NCBI GenBank assembly: GCA_937124525.1 | Contig: CAKZLA010000309.1 | Location: 1-8,622, forward strand | Source: an uncultured Desulfobacterium sp. | GTDB taxonomy: Bacteria; Desulfobacterota; Desulfobacteria; Desulfobacterales; Desulfobacteraceae | Length of the DNA: 8,622 nt | Direction of reading: 5' to 3' | Shown: in pieces, positions 1 to 6,796 of the stretch | Layout: the number at the start of each line of letters is the position of its first letter | Numbering within the stretch: position 1 is the first letter of the stretch | Translations under genes and position numbers: made by a program | Notes under the pieces: model-generated | What the model was told of the DNA's origin: nothing | The model's database searches: none | What the model saw: the letters and a program-made list of their open reading frames with translations, nothing else

Positions 1-31
1 ACGCGGATTTATAATATAAGGAGAAATCCCG

Positions 32-1213
32 ATGAACAAAGCGGTTATCGTCAGCGCAACACGAACCCCCCTGGGCAGTTTTGGCGGGGCATTGAGCAAA
101 ACAGGGGCCACTGATCTGGGCGCTATGGTGATCAAAGAAGCCATTTCGCGGGCCAATATCGAAAACAAACAGGTGGACGAATGCATCATGGGTATGGTGC
201 TGCCCTGCGGCTATGGACAGAATCCTGGAAAACTGGCAGCAGTAAAGGCCGGCCTGCCCTGGGATGTGGAATCCATCACCATTAATAAAGTGTGTGGTTC
301 CTCCCTAAAAGCTGTGATGCTGGCAACCCAGGCCATCCAATGCGGAGATGCTGATGTGGTGGTGGCCGGGGGCATGGAAACCATGAGCATGGCACCCTAC
401 TACATGGATAAGGCCAGGTGGGGCCATCGCATGGGGCCGGGAAAAATTGAAGATCACATGGTCCATGACGGCCTGTGGGACGTGATCAATGATTTTCATA
501 TGGGAATGTCCAACGAATTGTCCTCGGAAAAATGGGATATTTCCAGGGAAGAACAGGATCAATTTGCAGCCCAGTCCTATCAACGGGCCTGTGATGCCAT
601 TAAATCGGGTCGATTTAAGGATGAAATTGTTCCCATGGAAATTCCCCAACGCAAAGGTGATCCCATTTTGTTTGACACAGATGAATGTCCCATGGAAACA
701 AGTTATGAAAAGCTTTCCAAAATGAAAGGGGCATTTAAAAAAGGGGGTGTGGGCACGGCTGGTAATGCCTCCATCATCAGTGATGGTGCCTCGGCCCTGG
801 TGATCATGGAAGAAGAAAAGGCAAAGGAGCTGGGCTGCACCATCATGGCGGAAATCGGTGCCCAGGCCTCCTATGGCATTGACATGAAATATGTTCTCAT
901 GGCCCCCATTTATGCCATTCCCAAGGTGTTAAAGAAAGAGGGCTGCACCCTTGATGACATTGATCTGTTTGAAATAAATGAGGCTTTCAGTGGCAGTTCC
1001 ACAGGTATCAATAAGGTCCTGGGACTTGATCCTGACAAAGTCAATGTCAATGGCGGCAGCGTGGCCTTGGGCCATCCCATCGGCGCCAGTGGCGCCCGGG
1101 TACTTACGACTCTTTTGTATGAAATGGAAAAACGAAATCTTAAAAAAGGGCTTGCATCCCTCTGTCTGGGTGGTGGAGAAGCCGTTGCATTGGTCGTAAA
1201 TCGACCGGCATAA
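32..1213 (+). CDS. Acetyl-CoA acetyltransferase (thiolase family)
   Basis: Predicted thiolase of 393 aa, the usual length for bacterial biosynthetic-type thiolases. It would condense two acetyl-CoA to acetoacetyl-CoA, or cleave acetoacetyl-CoA in the degradative direction, in the cytoplasm. The catalytic set is visible: the acyl-accepting cysteine in NKVCGSS (Cys88), the NEAF motif (316-319), [10 protein letters not shown] (347-356) with His348, and the second cysteine in CLGGGEA (Cys378). The end of that last motif is EA, where many family members have MG or QG. The start is supported by AAGGAG at 18-23, eight bases before the ATG. The next plus-strand gene encodes the enzyme for the following step, 3-hydroxybutyryl-CoA dehydrogenase. 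Whether the true substrate is acetoacetyl-CoA or longer 3-ketoacyl-CoAs cannot be read from the sequence, so no gene symbol is given. Family assignment is very secure. Confidence 0.95.
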   Translation: MNKAVIVSATRTPLGSFGGALSKTGATDLGAMVIKEAISRANIENKQVDECIMGMVLPCGYGQNPGKLAAVKAGLPWDVESITINKVCGSSLKAVMLATQAIQCGDADVVVAGGMETMSMAPYYMDKARWGHRMGPGKIEDHMVHDGLWDVINDFHMGMSNELSSEKWDISREEQDQFAAQSYQRACDAIKSGRFKDEIVPMEIPQRKGDPILFDTDECPMETSYEKLSKMKGAFKKGGVGTAGNASIISDGASALVIMEEEKAKELGCTIMAEIGAQASYGIDMKYVLMAPIYAIPKVLKKEGCTLDDIDLFEINEAFSGSSTGINKVLGLDPDKVNVNGGSVALGHPIGASGARVLTTLLYEMEKRNLKKGLASLCLGGGEAVALVVNRPA

Positions 1214-1602
1214 AAGATATTAAAAAAAATTTAACTCGTAAGTCATAGGTTTGTCCATGGGTCACCTACTGTGCCCAGTGAAAATTAAAAATAGCACATG
1301 GTGTATTAATACCTTTGCCAATTTTATTTTTGGCTTCAGTTCTAACCCGTATATAGAGCTTTAATGGGTTATGTTGGCACAATATATGGTGCTTTGATTG
1401 CTAAATTTCAAATCTATTTTGAATTTGGCGAAGGTATTGTGTATACAAATGAAAATTTACGGCTCATGAGAAAATTGTAACTCAAGCGGGATTTTGACCT
1501 TATAAACCCGTGTAGACGTAGTTGGTATTTATGTTTTTGCGGGGTGTCTGATCACCCCATTACTCAATCGTTCCTTTTTGAAAAATATATTCAGGAGAGA
1601 TT
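1214..1602. other. 389-base gene-free gap between thiolase and dehydrogenase
   Basis: I see no credible gene here on either strand. The gap is AT-rich. It contains an imperfect inverted repeat (1308-1438, listed separately) and a short GC hairpin at 1541-1546/1553-1558 (GGGGTG/CACCCC, 6-base loop) about 45 bases before the dehydrogenase start. A TTGACC hexamer at 1494-1499 resembles a -35 box, but no good -10 box lies at the right distance. No run of T follows the thiolase stop after a strong stem, so a terminator for the thiolase is not evident. The long gap leaves open whether the two metabolic genes are co-transcribed. Confidence 0.7.
1308..1438. repeat. Imperfect inverted repeat, 131 bases, MITE/REP-like
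   Basis: The left arm AATACCTTTGCCAA (1308-1321) and the right arm TTGGCGAAGGTATT (1425-1438) are reverse complements at 13 of 14 positions; the one difference is a G-T wobble in RNA. Inside are smaller potential stems: GCCAA/TTGGC (1317-1321/1330-1334), TAACCC/GGGTTA (about 1343-1371) and GCAC/GTGC around an AT loop (about 1377-1392). The size and terminal inverted arms fit a small non-autonomous element or a structured leader. No target-site duplication is clear. The arms are certain; the element interpretation is inference. Confidence 0.45.
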
Positions 1603-2454
1603 ATGGAGATTAAGAAATTCGGCGTAATTGGTGCAGGCCAGATGGGTAACGGTATTGCCCAGGTGGCAGCTGCCAGTGGACTTGAAGTGTTGATGAGTGA
1701 CATCAAGGAAGAGTTCACCGCCAAGGGTGTGGCAAACATCACGAAAAATCTGGAAAGAAGCGTTAAAAAGGGTAAACTGGACCAGGCTCAGATGGATGCC
1801 ATTCTGGGCAGAATCAAAACCACCACAGATCTTAAGGATATGGCATCGGTTGATTTTGTGGTGGAAGCTGCCGTGGAGCGCGAGGATCTTAAGTTTAAAA
1901 TTTTTGAGGATCTTGATGCCATCTGTCCAGAACACGTTATTCTCTCCACCAACACCTCTTCCATTCCCATTGGCCGCATTGCCGCCAGAACCAAACGACC
2001 CGACAAGGTCATTGGCATGCATTTCATGAACCCGGTGCCGGTGATGAAGCTGGTGGAAGTAATCAAGGGCCTTCCCACATCGGAAGAGACCTTTAATATC
2101 ACTTGGGAGCTGAGTAAAAAATTTGGAAAAACCCCGGCCGAAGCCAATGATTTTCCTGGATTCATTGCCAACAGAATTCTCATGCCCATGATCAATGAGG
2201 CCGTGTTCTGTCTTTACCAGAGTGTGGGGAAACCCGAAGACATTGACACCGTCATGAAACTTGGCATGAACCATCCCATGGGCCCCCTGGCCCTGGCCGA
2301 TCTCATCGGTCTTGATACCTGCCTTGCCATCATGGAGACCCTGTATGACGGGTTCAAAGATTCCAAATACAGACCCTGCCCCCTGTTGAGAAAATATGTG
2401 GAAGCCGGTTGGTTGGGACGAAAAGTGGGTAAGGGATTCTACGATTACAACTAA
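1603..2454 (+). CDS. hbd: 3-hydroxybutyryl-CoA dehydrogenase
   Basis: A 283-aa single-domain 3-hydroxyacyl-CoA dehydrogenase, the length typical of bacterial Hbd/PaaH-like enzymes. It interconverts acetoacetyl-CoA and 3-hydroxybutyryl-CoA with NAD(P)H in the cytoplasm. The N-terminal Rossmann fold shows GAGQMG (10-15) and an acidic Asp33 at the end of the second strand, which favours NAD. Catalytic residues align by spacing with the well-studied family: Ser119 in STNTSS, His140 in GMHFMNP, Glu152 in VEVI and Asn190 in GFIANR. The C-terminal domain ends in the usual GRKVGKGFYDY. AGGAG at 1593-1597, five bases before the ATG, supports this start. The thiolase upstream on the same strand supplies acetoacetyl-CoA, so the pair fits butyrate/polyhydroxybutyrate synthesis or short-chain beta-oxidation; no crotonase or acyl-CoA dehydrogenase is in view to decide. 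A strong terminator follows. Confidence 0.94.
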   Translation: MEIKKFGVIGAGQMGNGIAQVAAASGLEVLMSDIKEEFTAKGVANITKNLERSVKKGKLDQAQMDAILGRIKTTTDLKDMASVDFVVEAAVEREDLKFKIFEDLDAICPEHVILSTNTSSIPIGRIAARTKRPDKVIGMHFMNPVPVMKLVEVIKGLPTSEETFNITWELSKKFGKTPAEANDFPGFIANRILMPMINEAVFCLYQSVGKPEDIDTVMKLGMNHPMGPLALADLIGLDTCLAIMETLYDGFKDSKYRPCPLLRKYVEAGWLGRKVGKGFYDYN

Positions 2455-2486
2455 TCCGTTTATTCGCCGTTAAATTGTTCAATTCT

Positions 2487-2526
2487 AACGCCCGGGCCGT
2501 AAATTGGTTCCGGGCGTTTTTGTTTT
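2487..2526 (+). terminator. Intrinsic terminator after the dehydrogenase
   Basis: A perfect 9-bp stem (AACGCCCGG at 2487-2495 with CCGGGCGTT at 2510-2518) closes a 14-base loop and runs into TTTTTGTTTT (2517-2526). It lies 32 bases after the stop codon and is a textbook rho-independent terminator for the plus strand. On the minus strand the same stem is not followed by a T run, so it probably does not serve the convergent SPFH gene well. Confidence 0.88.
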
Positions 2527-2590
2527 CATGGATTCATATCGACATGCTGTTACGGAATGCGTTATTCATAAAGCGTCACTGCCGATCTCC

Positions 2591-3445
2591 TTATTTTAAT
2601 GAGCCGATGATTCCCTTGAAGGCTGCGGGTATATCCGCCGGTAAAATAACCACCTTTGAATTCGGAGAGTTGGATACGGTTTTCAAGGCTTCAATGTATT
2701 TTTCACCCAGCAGATACAGCATGGGAAGCTCCTTGTCCTGGATGGCGGAGGTGACCTTTTCAATGGCCAGCTGGCTTGCATTGGCAAGGACGATCTGGGC
2801 CTCGCCATCCCGCCGGGAGGCCTCCACCCGTCCTTCTGCCTGGAGAATGGCCGCCGACTTGTCCCCCTCGGCCCGGGTGACGGTGGCCCTTCTTTTCCGT
2901 TCAGCAGCGGCCTGCTCTTCCATGGCCGCCTGCATGGTGGGAGACGGGTTGATGTCCTGGATCTCCACGGTTTTTAAGGCAATGCCCCAGTCGGAGATAT
3001 CGTCTGAGATGGCTTCTTTGAGTCGGGTTCGGATTAAATTTCGATTGGAAAGGGCTTCGTCCAGATCCATTTCTCCCACAATGGATCGAAGGGAAGTCTG
3101 CACCAGTGTTTTAATGGCCGCCTCGTAATCATCCACCCCGTAAACCGCCTTGTCGGGAAAAAGAATATTGATGTAGGCCACGGCATTGGTGATGATCACG
3201 GCATTGTCCTTGGTAATCACCTCCTGGCTGGGGATATCCAGAACAATGTCCTTGGTGATTACCTTATACGCCACCTTGTCCATGTAGGGAATGATGATGT
3301 TCAGTCCGGGTCCCAATGTTTTTCTGTATTTTCCCAGGCGCTGTACCACATGTTTATTCCCCTGGGGGACGATGCGGACTCCCAGGCTGATGGTGAGTAT
3401 CACCAATATCACAAAAAATCCGGCAACAACAAATCCTGGACCCAT
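2591..3445 (-). CDS. SPFH/band-7 (QmcA/stomatin-like) membrane protein
   Basis: A 284-aa SPFH-domain protein of the QmcA/stomatin-like type, predicted to be anchored in the inner membrane by one N-terminal segment (about residues 5-22) and to form large oligomeric microdomain scaffolds. The SPFH/band-7 domain follows (about 24-190), with the family hallmarks VPQGNKHVVQRLGKYRKTL and a conserved KDIVLDIPSQEVITKDN stretch. Then comes an Ala/Glu/Arg-rich coiled-coil region (about 172-235) and a short C-terminal tail. AGGAGG at 3453-3458, seven bases upstream of the ATG, fixes the start. It lies 66 bases downstream of the NfeD-family gene on the same strand; this pairing is conserved across bacteria, where NfeD and SPFH proteins work together at the membrane, often linked to protease control or membrane quality. 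The exact client process is unknown. Confidence 0.92.
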   Translation of the reverse strand: MGPGFVVAGFFVILVILTISLGVRIVPQGNKHVVQRLGKYRKTLGPGLNIIIPYMDKVAYKVITKDIVLDIPSQEVITKDNAVIITNAVAYINILFPDKAVYGVDDYEAAIKTLVQTSLRSIVGEMDLDEALSNRNLIRTRLKEAISDDISDWGIALKTVEIQDINPSPTMQAAMEEQAAAERKRRATVTRAEGDKSAAILQAEGRVEASRRDGEAQIVLANASQLAIEKVTSAIQDKELPMLYLLGEKYIEALKTVSNSPNSKVVILPADIPAAFKGIIGSLK

Positions 3446-3511
3446 GATTATTCCTCCTCTCGATTATTAAGTTTAAACTTTGGCCATCCCGACGGATTGT
3501 GAAATTCTATT

Positions 3512-3973
3512 TCACCCAGATACTTTAATAATTTTGACAATCAGGGTATTTCCTGAGACATCCACCACCCGGACCCGGTCTCCGACCCGGGCATCTTCAT
3601 GACAGATAAAGGCCCACTGTTCTGAACCTAACACCGGTGTGGTAAATTTTACCACCCCTCTGTTATCTGTGCCAGCGGGTTTTACCACCAACCCAGATTC
3701 CCCCAAAACCGCTTCCAGGGAAAGGCCTGCCTTGGTCCGATCTTCCATTCTTACCTTGAAAACCTTGAACCATAAAACCGTAAAAAGAATGGAGGCCACG
3801 GCCCATAAAAAGAGCTGCAGACTAAGGGGAAGATGAGGCATAGCCCACATGGTGGCCGCCACAATAAGAGCGCCCAGGCCGAACCAAATGATGGTGAAAT
3901 TGGGGATCATCAATTCTGACATGATGAGAATCATGGCAAACACCAGCCAGTACCACGCTTTAATCTGCAACAT
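3512..3973 (-). CDS. Short NfeD-family membrane protein
   Basis: A 153-aa NfeD-like protein of the short class that lacks the serine-protease domain. Three hydrophobic segments are visible (about 7-23, 26-44 and 50-69), followed by a C-terminal OB-fold-like domain (about 88-150) with the motif pattern LGESGLVV, RGVVKF, GSEQWAF and VGDRVRVVDVSG. The family partners SPFH proteins, and the SPFH gene lies directly downstream. The open frame extends back to a TTG at 4120, but I place the start at the ATG at 3973. AAGGGG sits just upstream of it, the first transmembrane segment begins right after it, and a good promoter at 4023-4051 lies inside the longer version. The membrane-plus-OB architecture is clear; the molecular role is known only at family level. 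Confidence 0.88.
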   Translation of the reverse strand: MLQIKAWYWLVFAMILIMSELMIPNFTIIWFGLGALIVAATMWAMPHLPLSLQLFLWAVASILFTVLWFKVFKVRMEDRTKAGLSLEAVLGESGLVVKPAGTDNRGVVKFTTPVLGSEQWAFICHEDARVGDRVRVVDVSGNTLIVKIIKVSG

Positions 3974-4022
3974 TTTCAGCCCCTTGTTCGTTGGATAACA
4001 CTCTTGTGGAACATCTTTATGA

Positions 4023-4051
4023 AGTAAATAGGATTGGCGGTAAAAAGTCAA
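4023..4051 (-). promoter_or_regulatory. Sigma-70-type promoter for the NfeD-SPFH pair
   Basis: Read on the minus strand, TTGACT (4046-4051, five of six to the -35 consensus) is followed after exactly 17 bases by TTTACT (4023-4028, four of six to the -10 consensus). Transcription would start near 4016, giving a leader of about 43 bases before the ATG at 3973. This supports the short NfeD start. It is a sequence match only. Confidence 0.5.
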
Positions 4052-4174
4052 GCGTTCAACTGGGGAAGTGATGATCCTTTTTATACCCAAACCTGTCCCC
4101 TCTCCCAAAATGTGAGTCAAAATTAGAATTGTTCCAGAGCTTTTTAAAACATTGCTTGTTTTGTATTTATGAGA

Positions 4175-4201
4175 TATAAAATTCGATTTTTATGTAGCTT
4201 A
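4175..4201 (+). repeat. 27-base direct repeat, left copy
   Basis: This AT-rich sequence matches 8509-8535 at 25 of 27 positions in the same orientation; the differences are at the seventh and nineteenth bases. The shared core reads TTCGATTTTTA then GTAGCTTA. The two copies bracket the ParB-like gene and both ATPase-nuclease genes. It could be a remnant boundary of an accessory segment or one member of a dispersed repeat family. Confidence 0.6.
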
Positions 4202-4223
4202 TTCAGAGCTGGCCTGTTTGAGC

Positions 4224-4366
4224 AGCTTTGTAAATATTCGGGCAGCATCCCATCTTCACCTAAGTTTGGCCTGCTCACATAGCATTAGTATGCTATGCAG
4301 TCCCAAATATGCGAATATGGGGCACTGGCCAAACATTTACATTGCAACCCGAATATTTGCGCAGCT
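4224..4366. repeat. Nested palindrome, 143 bases, MITE/REP-like
   Basis: The outer arms 4224-4242 and 4348-4366 pair through a perfect 11-base core (AAATATTCGGG with CCCGAATATTT) plus AGCT/AGCT ends, with G-T wobbles and one mismatch between them. A second pair, GTTTGGCC (4264-4271) with GGCCAAAC (4327-4334), is perfect over 8 bases. At the centre, CATAGCAT (4278-4285) and ATGCTATG (4290-4297) form a perfect 8-bp stem with a 4-base loop. Three nested stems in the right order make a long cruciform or RNA hairpin plausible. It lies upstream of the ParB-like gene. Its function is unknown; a small non-autonomous mobile element is the simplest reading. Confidence 0.55.
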
Positions 4367-4411
4367 TTTTTAAAATCATTAACTATTTCAAATAAATTCA
4401 AATAAATATAC

Positions 4412-4416
4412 AGGTG
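4412..4416 (+). promoter_or_regulatory. Ribosome binding site deciding the ParB-like start
   Basis: AGGTG, a match to the downstream half of the Shine-Dalgarno consensus, lies six bases before the GTG at 4423. The alternative GTG at 4414 overlaps it and has no purine-rich site upstream. The last ATPase gene uses a similar arrangement (GAGGTGTCCC then ATG). Confidence 0.5.
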
Positions 4417-4422
4417 TCCATA

Positions 4423-5172
4423 GTGAAGACAGATTTGATTTCAATTTCAGACCTTAAGATTGAACCTCCTTTTTCGTCCCTTTTTCCCATTGGCAGTGAG
4501 ACTCTGGAGGCCATCTCCACGGACATGAAAGCCAGTGGTTTTGATGATAGTTTTCCCCTGATTGTCTGGGAAGGAAAAAATGTGGTGGTGGATGGTCACA
4601 CTCGATTTGCAGCGGCCCGGGGTCTTAACCTGGAAGAGATTCCAGTACTTTTTAAGAATTTTGAAAATGAAGATGATGCCATCCTTTACTGCTTCCATAT
4701 CCAAAGAAATCGTCGGAACCTTACCGATGATGATATTTTAAGATGTCTGGAGGTTCTGGATAATATCAAACCACCGGCCCGGAAAAATAAAAAAGGGGAG
4801 GACACCCCTGCTGAGATTCCCACTAAAAAAGAGCAAGACATTCTCCGGGCCAAGGAGCTTGGCACCAGCGTGGCCAAGGCGGAAAAGGCCAGAAAACTTC
4901 TTGAGCATGGCAGTGATGATATTAAAGAGAGTGTCACATCAGGAGAAAAATCCATTAATCAGGCCTACCAGGAGGTCCAGGAACAACGCCGGGAGAGCGG
5001 TGAATTAAAGGGAAAGACCACAACGGGTCTTGGGAATACGGCAAAGTATACAAAGGCCCTGGGTAGCTTTTTAAGGGAGCTTTCTCGGTTGAAGGATAAC
5101 GATTGGGAAGATGTCTCCAGGCAGAAGGTGTTTGAGGATCTGGCATCCATCACAAAATTTGTTGAAAGTTGA
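4423..5172 (+). CDS. ParB-like N-terminal domain protein (orphan)
   Basis: A 249-aa protein from the GTG at 4423; an in-frame GTG at 4414 would add three residues but lacks a ribosome binding site. The N-terminal half resembles the ParB/Spo0J (ParB/sulfiredoxin superfamily) domain. It begins TDLISISDLKIEPP, has DGHTRFAAARG (57-67) in the place of the GxRR-type nucleotide-binding motif, then QRNRRNLT (94-101), the equivalent of the ENxxRxDLT box. A Lys/Pro-rich linker (about 117-135) leads to a helix-turn-helix-like section with KELGTSVAKAEKARKLL (144-160) and SGEKSINQAYQEV (173-185), a pattern common in ParB DNA-binding domains. No ParA-type ATPase is in the window, so it is an orphan. Such proteins occur on plasmids, phages and integrated elements as partition factors or regulators. 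CTP binding or a DNA target cannot be inferred directly. Family call is good; role is open. Confidence 0.82.
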   Translation: MKTDLISISDLKIEPPFSSLFPIGSETLEAISTDMKASGFDDSFPLIVWEGKNVVVDGHTRFAAARGLNLEEIPVLFKNFENEDDAILYCFHIQRNRRNLTDDDILRCLEVLDNIKPPARKNKKGEDTPAEIPTKKEQDILRAKELGTSVAKAEKARKLLEHGSDDIKESVTSGEKSINQAYQEVQEQRRESGELKGKTTTGLGNTAKYTKALGSFLRELSRLKDNDWEDVSRQKVFEDLASITKFVES

Positions 5173-5212
5173 CGACGTAAATCAGATCCCATGGCCGGCT
5201 ACCCACTTAAGG

Positions 5213-5330
5213 CGGAACAGCGTAAATTCTCAATAAATCAGGGCATTCAGGGAATCCTTTTGAATAGTACCCGGGGTTTAAAGGGTAACCAGGCTTTCCT
5301 ACCCCGAGTTATTGAGAACTTACGGAACAG
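5213..5330. repeat. MITE-like element with inverted arms and 8-base direct repeats
   Basis: Arms 5221-5239 and 5306-5324 are reverse complements at 17 of 19 positions (core TTCTCAATAA with TTATTGAGAA). Between them CGGGGT (5272-5277) and ACCCCG (5301-5306) form a second stem. The octamer CGGAACAG occurs in direct orientation at both edges (5213-5220 and 5323-5330), overlapping the arm ends, as a target-site duplication might. However TTAAGGC (5207-5213) and GCCTTTAA (5330-5337) outside are also near-inverted, so the true ends are uncertain. No coding capacity is present, so a transposase would have to act in trans. It could also end transcripts from the ParB-like gene. Confidence 0.55.
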
Positions 5331-5393
5331 CCTTTAAAATCAAGCGTTCGTGTTCGTGCATCTTAGGGGCCGTGTAAAATAAGAATATAGGAC

Positions 5394-5452
5394 TTATAAG
5401 CTTATAAAACAACATAGTTTTTATGGGTATAGCCATAAAAACTATGTTGTTT
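5394..5452. terminator. Palindrome plus 20-bp perfect hairpin, possible bidirectional terminator
   Basis: A perfect 20-bp inverted repeat (5407-5426 with 5433-5452) closes a 6-base GTATAG loop. The stem is AT-rich, with an A-rich left foot and TTATTCTTTT directly after the right foot, as in a bidirectional terminator. Abutting it on the left is a perfect 14-base palindrome, TTATAAGCTTATAA (5394-5407), which could be an operator. The whole lies 130-190 bases before the DUF4143 gene. Terminator, operator or mobile-element end all remain possible; the repeats themselves are exact. Confidence 0.45.
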
Positions 5453-5508
5453 ATTCTTTTGTATTAGGTTATACTGCATAAATACGAGTATAGAAATATA
5501 TTTTCGGT

Positions 5509-5514
5509 TATAAT
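5509..5514 (+). promoter_or_regulatory. Consensus -10 box upstream of the DUF4143 ATPase gene
   Basis: TATAAT matches the sigma-70 -10 consensus exactly and lies 67 bases before the ATG at 5582. No good -35 hexamer is seen 16-18 bases upstream and the extended TGN element is absent. In such AT-rich DNA a chance match is quite possible. Confidence 0.35.
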
Positions 5515-5581
5515 GCTTTTAAAGTAAGTATAATTTGATTAATAGGGAGTTCTTTTTTTACCCCTAATTAGAGGTTATTAT

Positions 5582-6796
5582 ATGATTGAAAGGGTACTTT
5601 ATTATGACAAAATTGAAAAATTTATTGATAAGCCACTCATTAAGGTGATAACGGGTATAAGGCGTTCTGGTAAATCGACAATGATGAAATTAATCCAAAA
5701 ACGCTTGATAGAAAAAGGTGTTAGCAATGATGATATCATATATATCAATTTTGAGAGTATGAAATATTATGATATGCGTGTCGCAAAAAAACTCTACGAT
5801 TTTATCATTGAATCAACCTGCGCAGACCGAAGGCAATATTTGTTTTTTGATGAAATTCAGTTAGTTGAAAATTGGGAAGAAGCAATAAACTCATTTCTTG
5901 TGGATTTAAATGCAGATATTTATATTACGGGCTCAAATTCTAAGCTGCTATCATCTGAACTGTCTACATTACTGACCGGTCGTTATATTCAGTTTAGGTT
6001 ATATCCATTGTCATTTAATGAAATGATTGAATTTCACGATACGTTTTCTGGTAAAAATGATAAGGATAAACTTCTTTGGCACTATATCAGGCGAGGAGGT
6101 TTCCCGGCAATTCATATATCAGATTATGATGAAGATACGGCTTATATGGTAATCAATGATATCTATGATTCAATTGTGCTGCGAGACGTTGTGGAAAGGC
6201 ATAAAATTCGTAATGTGGAACTGCTTAATAGAATTATGAAATATGTCATGGATAATGTAGGTAATACTTTTTCGGCAAAAAACATTTCAGATTATTTTAA
6301 AAGTCAGTACCGGAAAGTAGATATTAACACGGTGTATAACTATATTGAAGCCCTTGAAAGTTCTTTCGTTATTAGCAAGGTAAATAGATATGATCTACTT
6401 GGTAAAGAAATACTGAAAACACAAGAAAAATTTTATTTAGCCGATCAAGGCATCCAACATGCAGTATTTGGCTACAGAGATAGAAATATTTCAGGGGTAC
6501 TTGAAAATATAATCTATAATGAACTGATCAGAAGAGGTTACAATGTTTATATTGGCAAACTCAAAAACAAAGAGATAGATTTTATTTCTGAAAAGAAAAA
6601 TGAAAAAGTATACGTACAGCTAAGCTATAAAATGGAGAATGAAAAAACAGTTTTAAGGGAATTTGAACCCCTCCTTGCTATAAAAGATCATTACCCTAAA
6701 TATGTAGTATCAATGGATGAGCATTTCAGTGATAATATTGAAGGTGTGAGACACATTGGACTATACGAGTTTATAACTTCTGACGTCTTTATTTAG
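5582..6796 (+). CDS. AAA_14/DUF4143-family ATP-binding protein
   Basis: A 404-aa protein of the AAA_14 plus DUF4143 family, common in anaerobes and of unknown biological role. A Walker A motif GIRRSGKST (25-33), Walker B YLFFDEIQ (86-93), a sensor-like ITGSNSKLLS (115-124), an Arg at LTGR (131-134) and the family PLSFNEM (142-148) are all present. RRGGFP (170-175) marks the junction to the DUF4143 half. The C-terminal section, LENIIYNELIRRGY (307-320) then KEIDF (330-334) and VYVQLSYK (343-350), has the pattern of a PD-(D/E)XK-like fold, with Gln346 where active nucleases often have a Glu. The length is normal and the frame intact. AGAGG (5570-5574), seven bases before the ATG, supports the start. 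Base use is strikingly AT-rich (17 G+C in the 60 bases 5701-5760, against 36 of 60 at 361-420), which suggests horizontal acquisition. Whether it cuts DNA is unknown. Confidence 0.88.
   Translation: MIERVLYYDKIEKFIDKPLIKVITGIRRSGKSTMMKLIQKRLIEKGVSNDDIIYINFESMKYYDMRVAKKLYDFIIESTCADRRQYLFFDEIQLVENWEEAINSFLVDLNADIYITGSNSKLLSSELSTLLTGRYIQFRLYPLSFNEMIEFHDTFSGKNDKDKLLWHYIRRGGFPAIHISDYDEDTAYMVINDIYDSIVLRDVVERHKIRNVELLNRIMKYVMDNVGNTFSAKNISDYFKSQYRKVDINTVYNYIEALESSFVISKVNRYDLLGKEILKTQEKFYLADQGIQHAVFGYRDRNISGVLENIIYNELIRRGYNVYIGKLKNKEIDFISEKKNEKVYVQLSYKMENEKTVLREFEPLLAIKDHYPKYVVSMDEHFSDNIEGVRHIGLYEFITSDVFI

Larger units (their letters stand above)
3974..4422. other. Intergenic region between divergent nfeD-like and parB-like genes
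   Basis: No convincing gene is seen here. The right edge of the region is the ParB-like start. The region holds the minus-strand promoter of the NfeD/SPFH pair (4023-4051), one copy of the 27-base direct repeat (4175-4201), and a nested palindrome (4224-4366). The last part (about 4367-4411) is very AT-rich and would suit a plus-strand promoter, but no hexamer pair with correct spacing stands out. Confidence 0.7.
5173..5581. other. 409-base gene-free gap with palindromic DNA
   Basis: No credible gene lies between the ParB-like and DUF4143 genes. The left part holds a MITE-like element (5213-5330). The middle holds a 14-base palindrome next to a 20-bp perfect hairpin (5394-5452). The right part is very AT-rich and contains a consensus -10 box. 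Composition changes sharply near 5370, where GC-moderate DNA gives way to AT-rich DNA that continues through the DUF4143 gene. Confidence 0.7.

Noticed and set aside
1374..1392. Possible sigma-54 promoter (TTGGCAC followed by a GGTGC)
   Set aside because: The spacing between the GG and GC doublets is 13 bases rather than the required 10.
1541..1558. GC hairpin before the dehydrogenase as a terminator or attenuator
   Set aside because: The 6-bp stem is not followed directly by a T run on the plus strand, and no leader peptide or alternative pairing is evident.
1591..2274. Long minus-strand open frame (227 codons) opposite the dehydrogenase gene
   Set aside because: It lies almost entirely inside a gene with a complete catalytic set, its product is His/Gly-rich with no family resemblance, and no ribosome binding site was seen.
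2475..3128. Plus-strand open frame (217 codons) opposite the SPFH gene
   Set aside because: The minus-strand SPFH protein is unmistakable. The plus-strand frame would begin before the terminator of the upstream gene and encodes Ser/Ala-rich low-complexity sequence typical of an antisense shadow.
3974..4120. N-terminal extension of the NfeD-like protein to a TTG at 4120
   Set aside because: The extension would contain the promoter at 4023-4051, is not hydrophobic or NfeD-like, and the ATG at 3973 has a better ribosome binding site and position.
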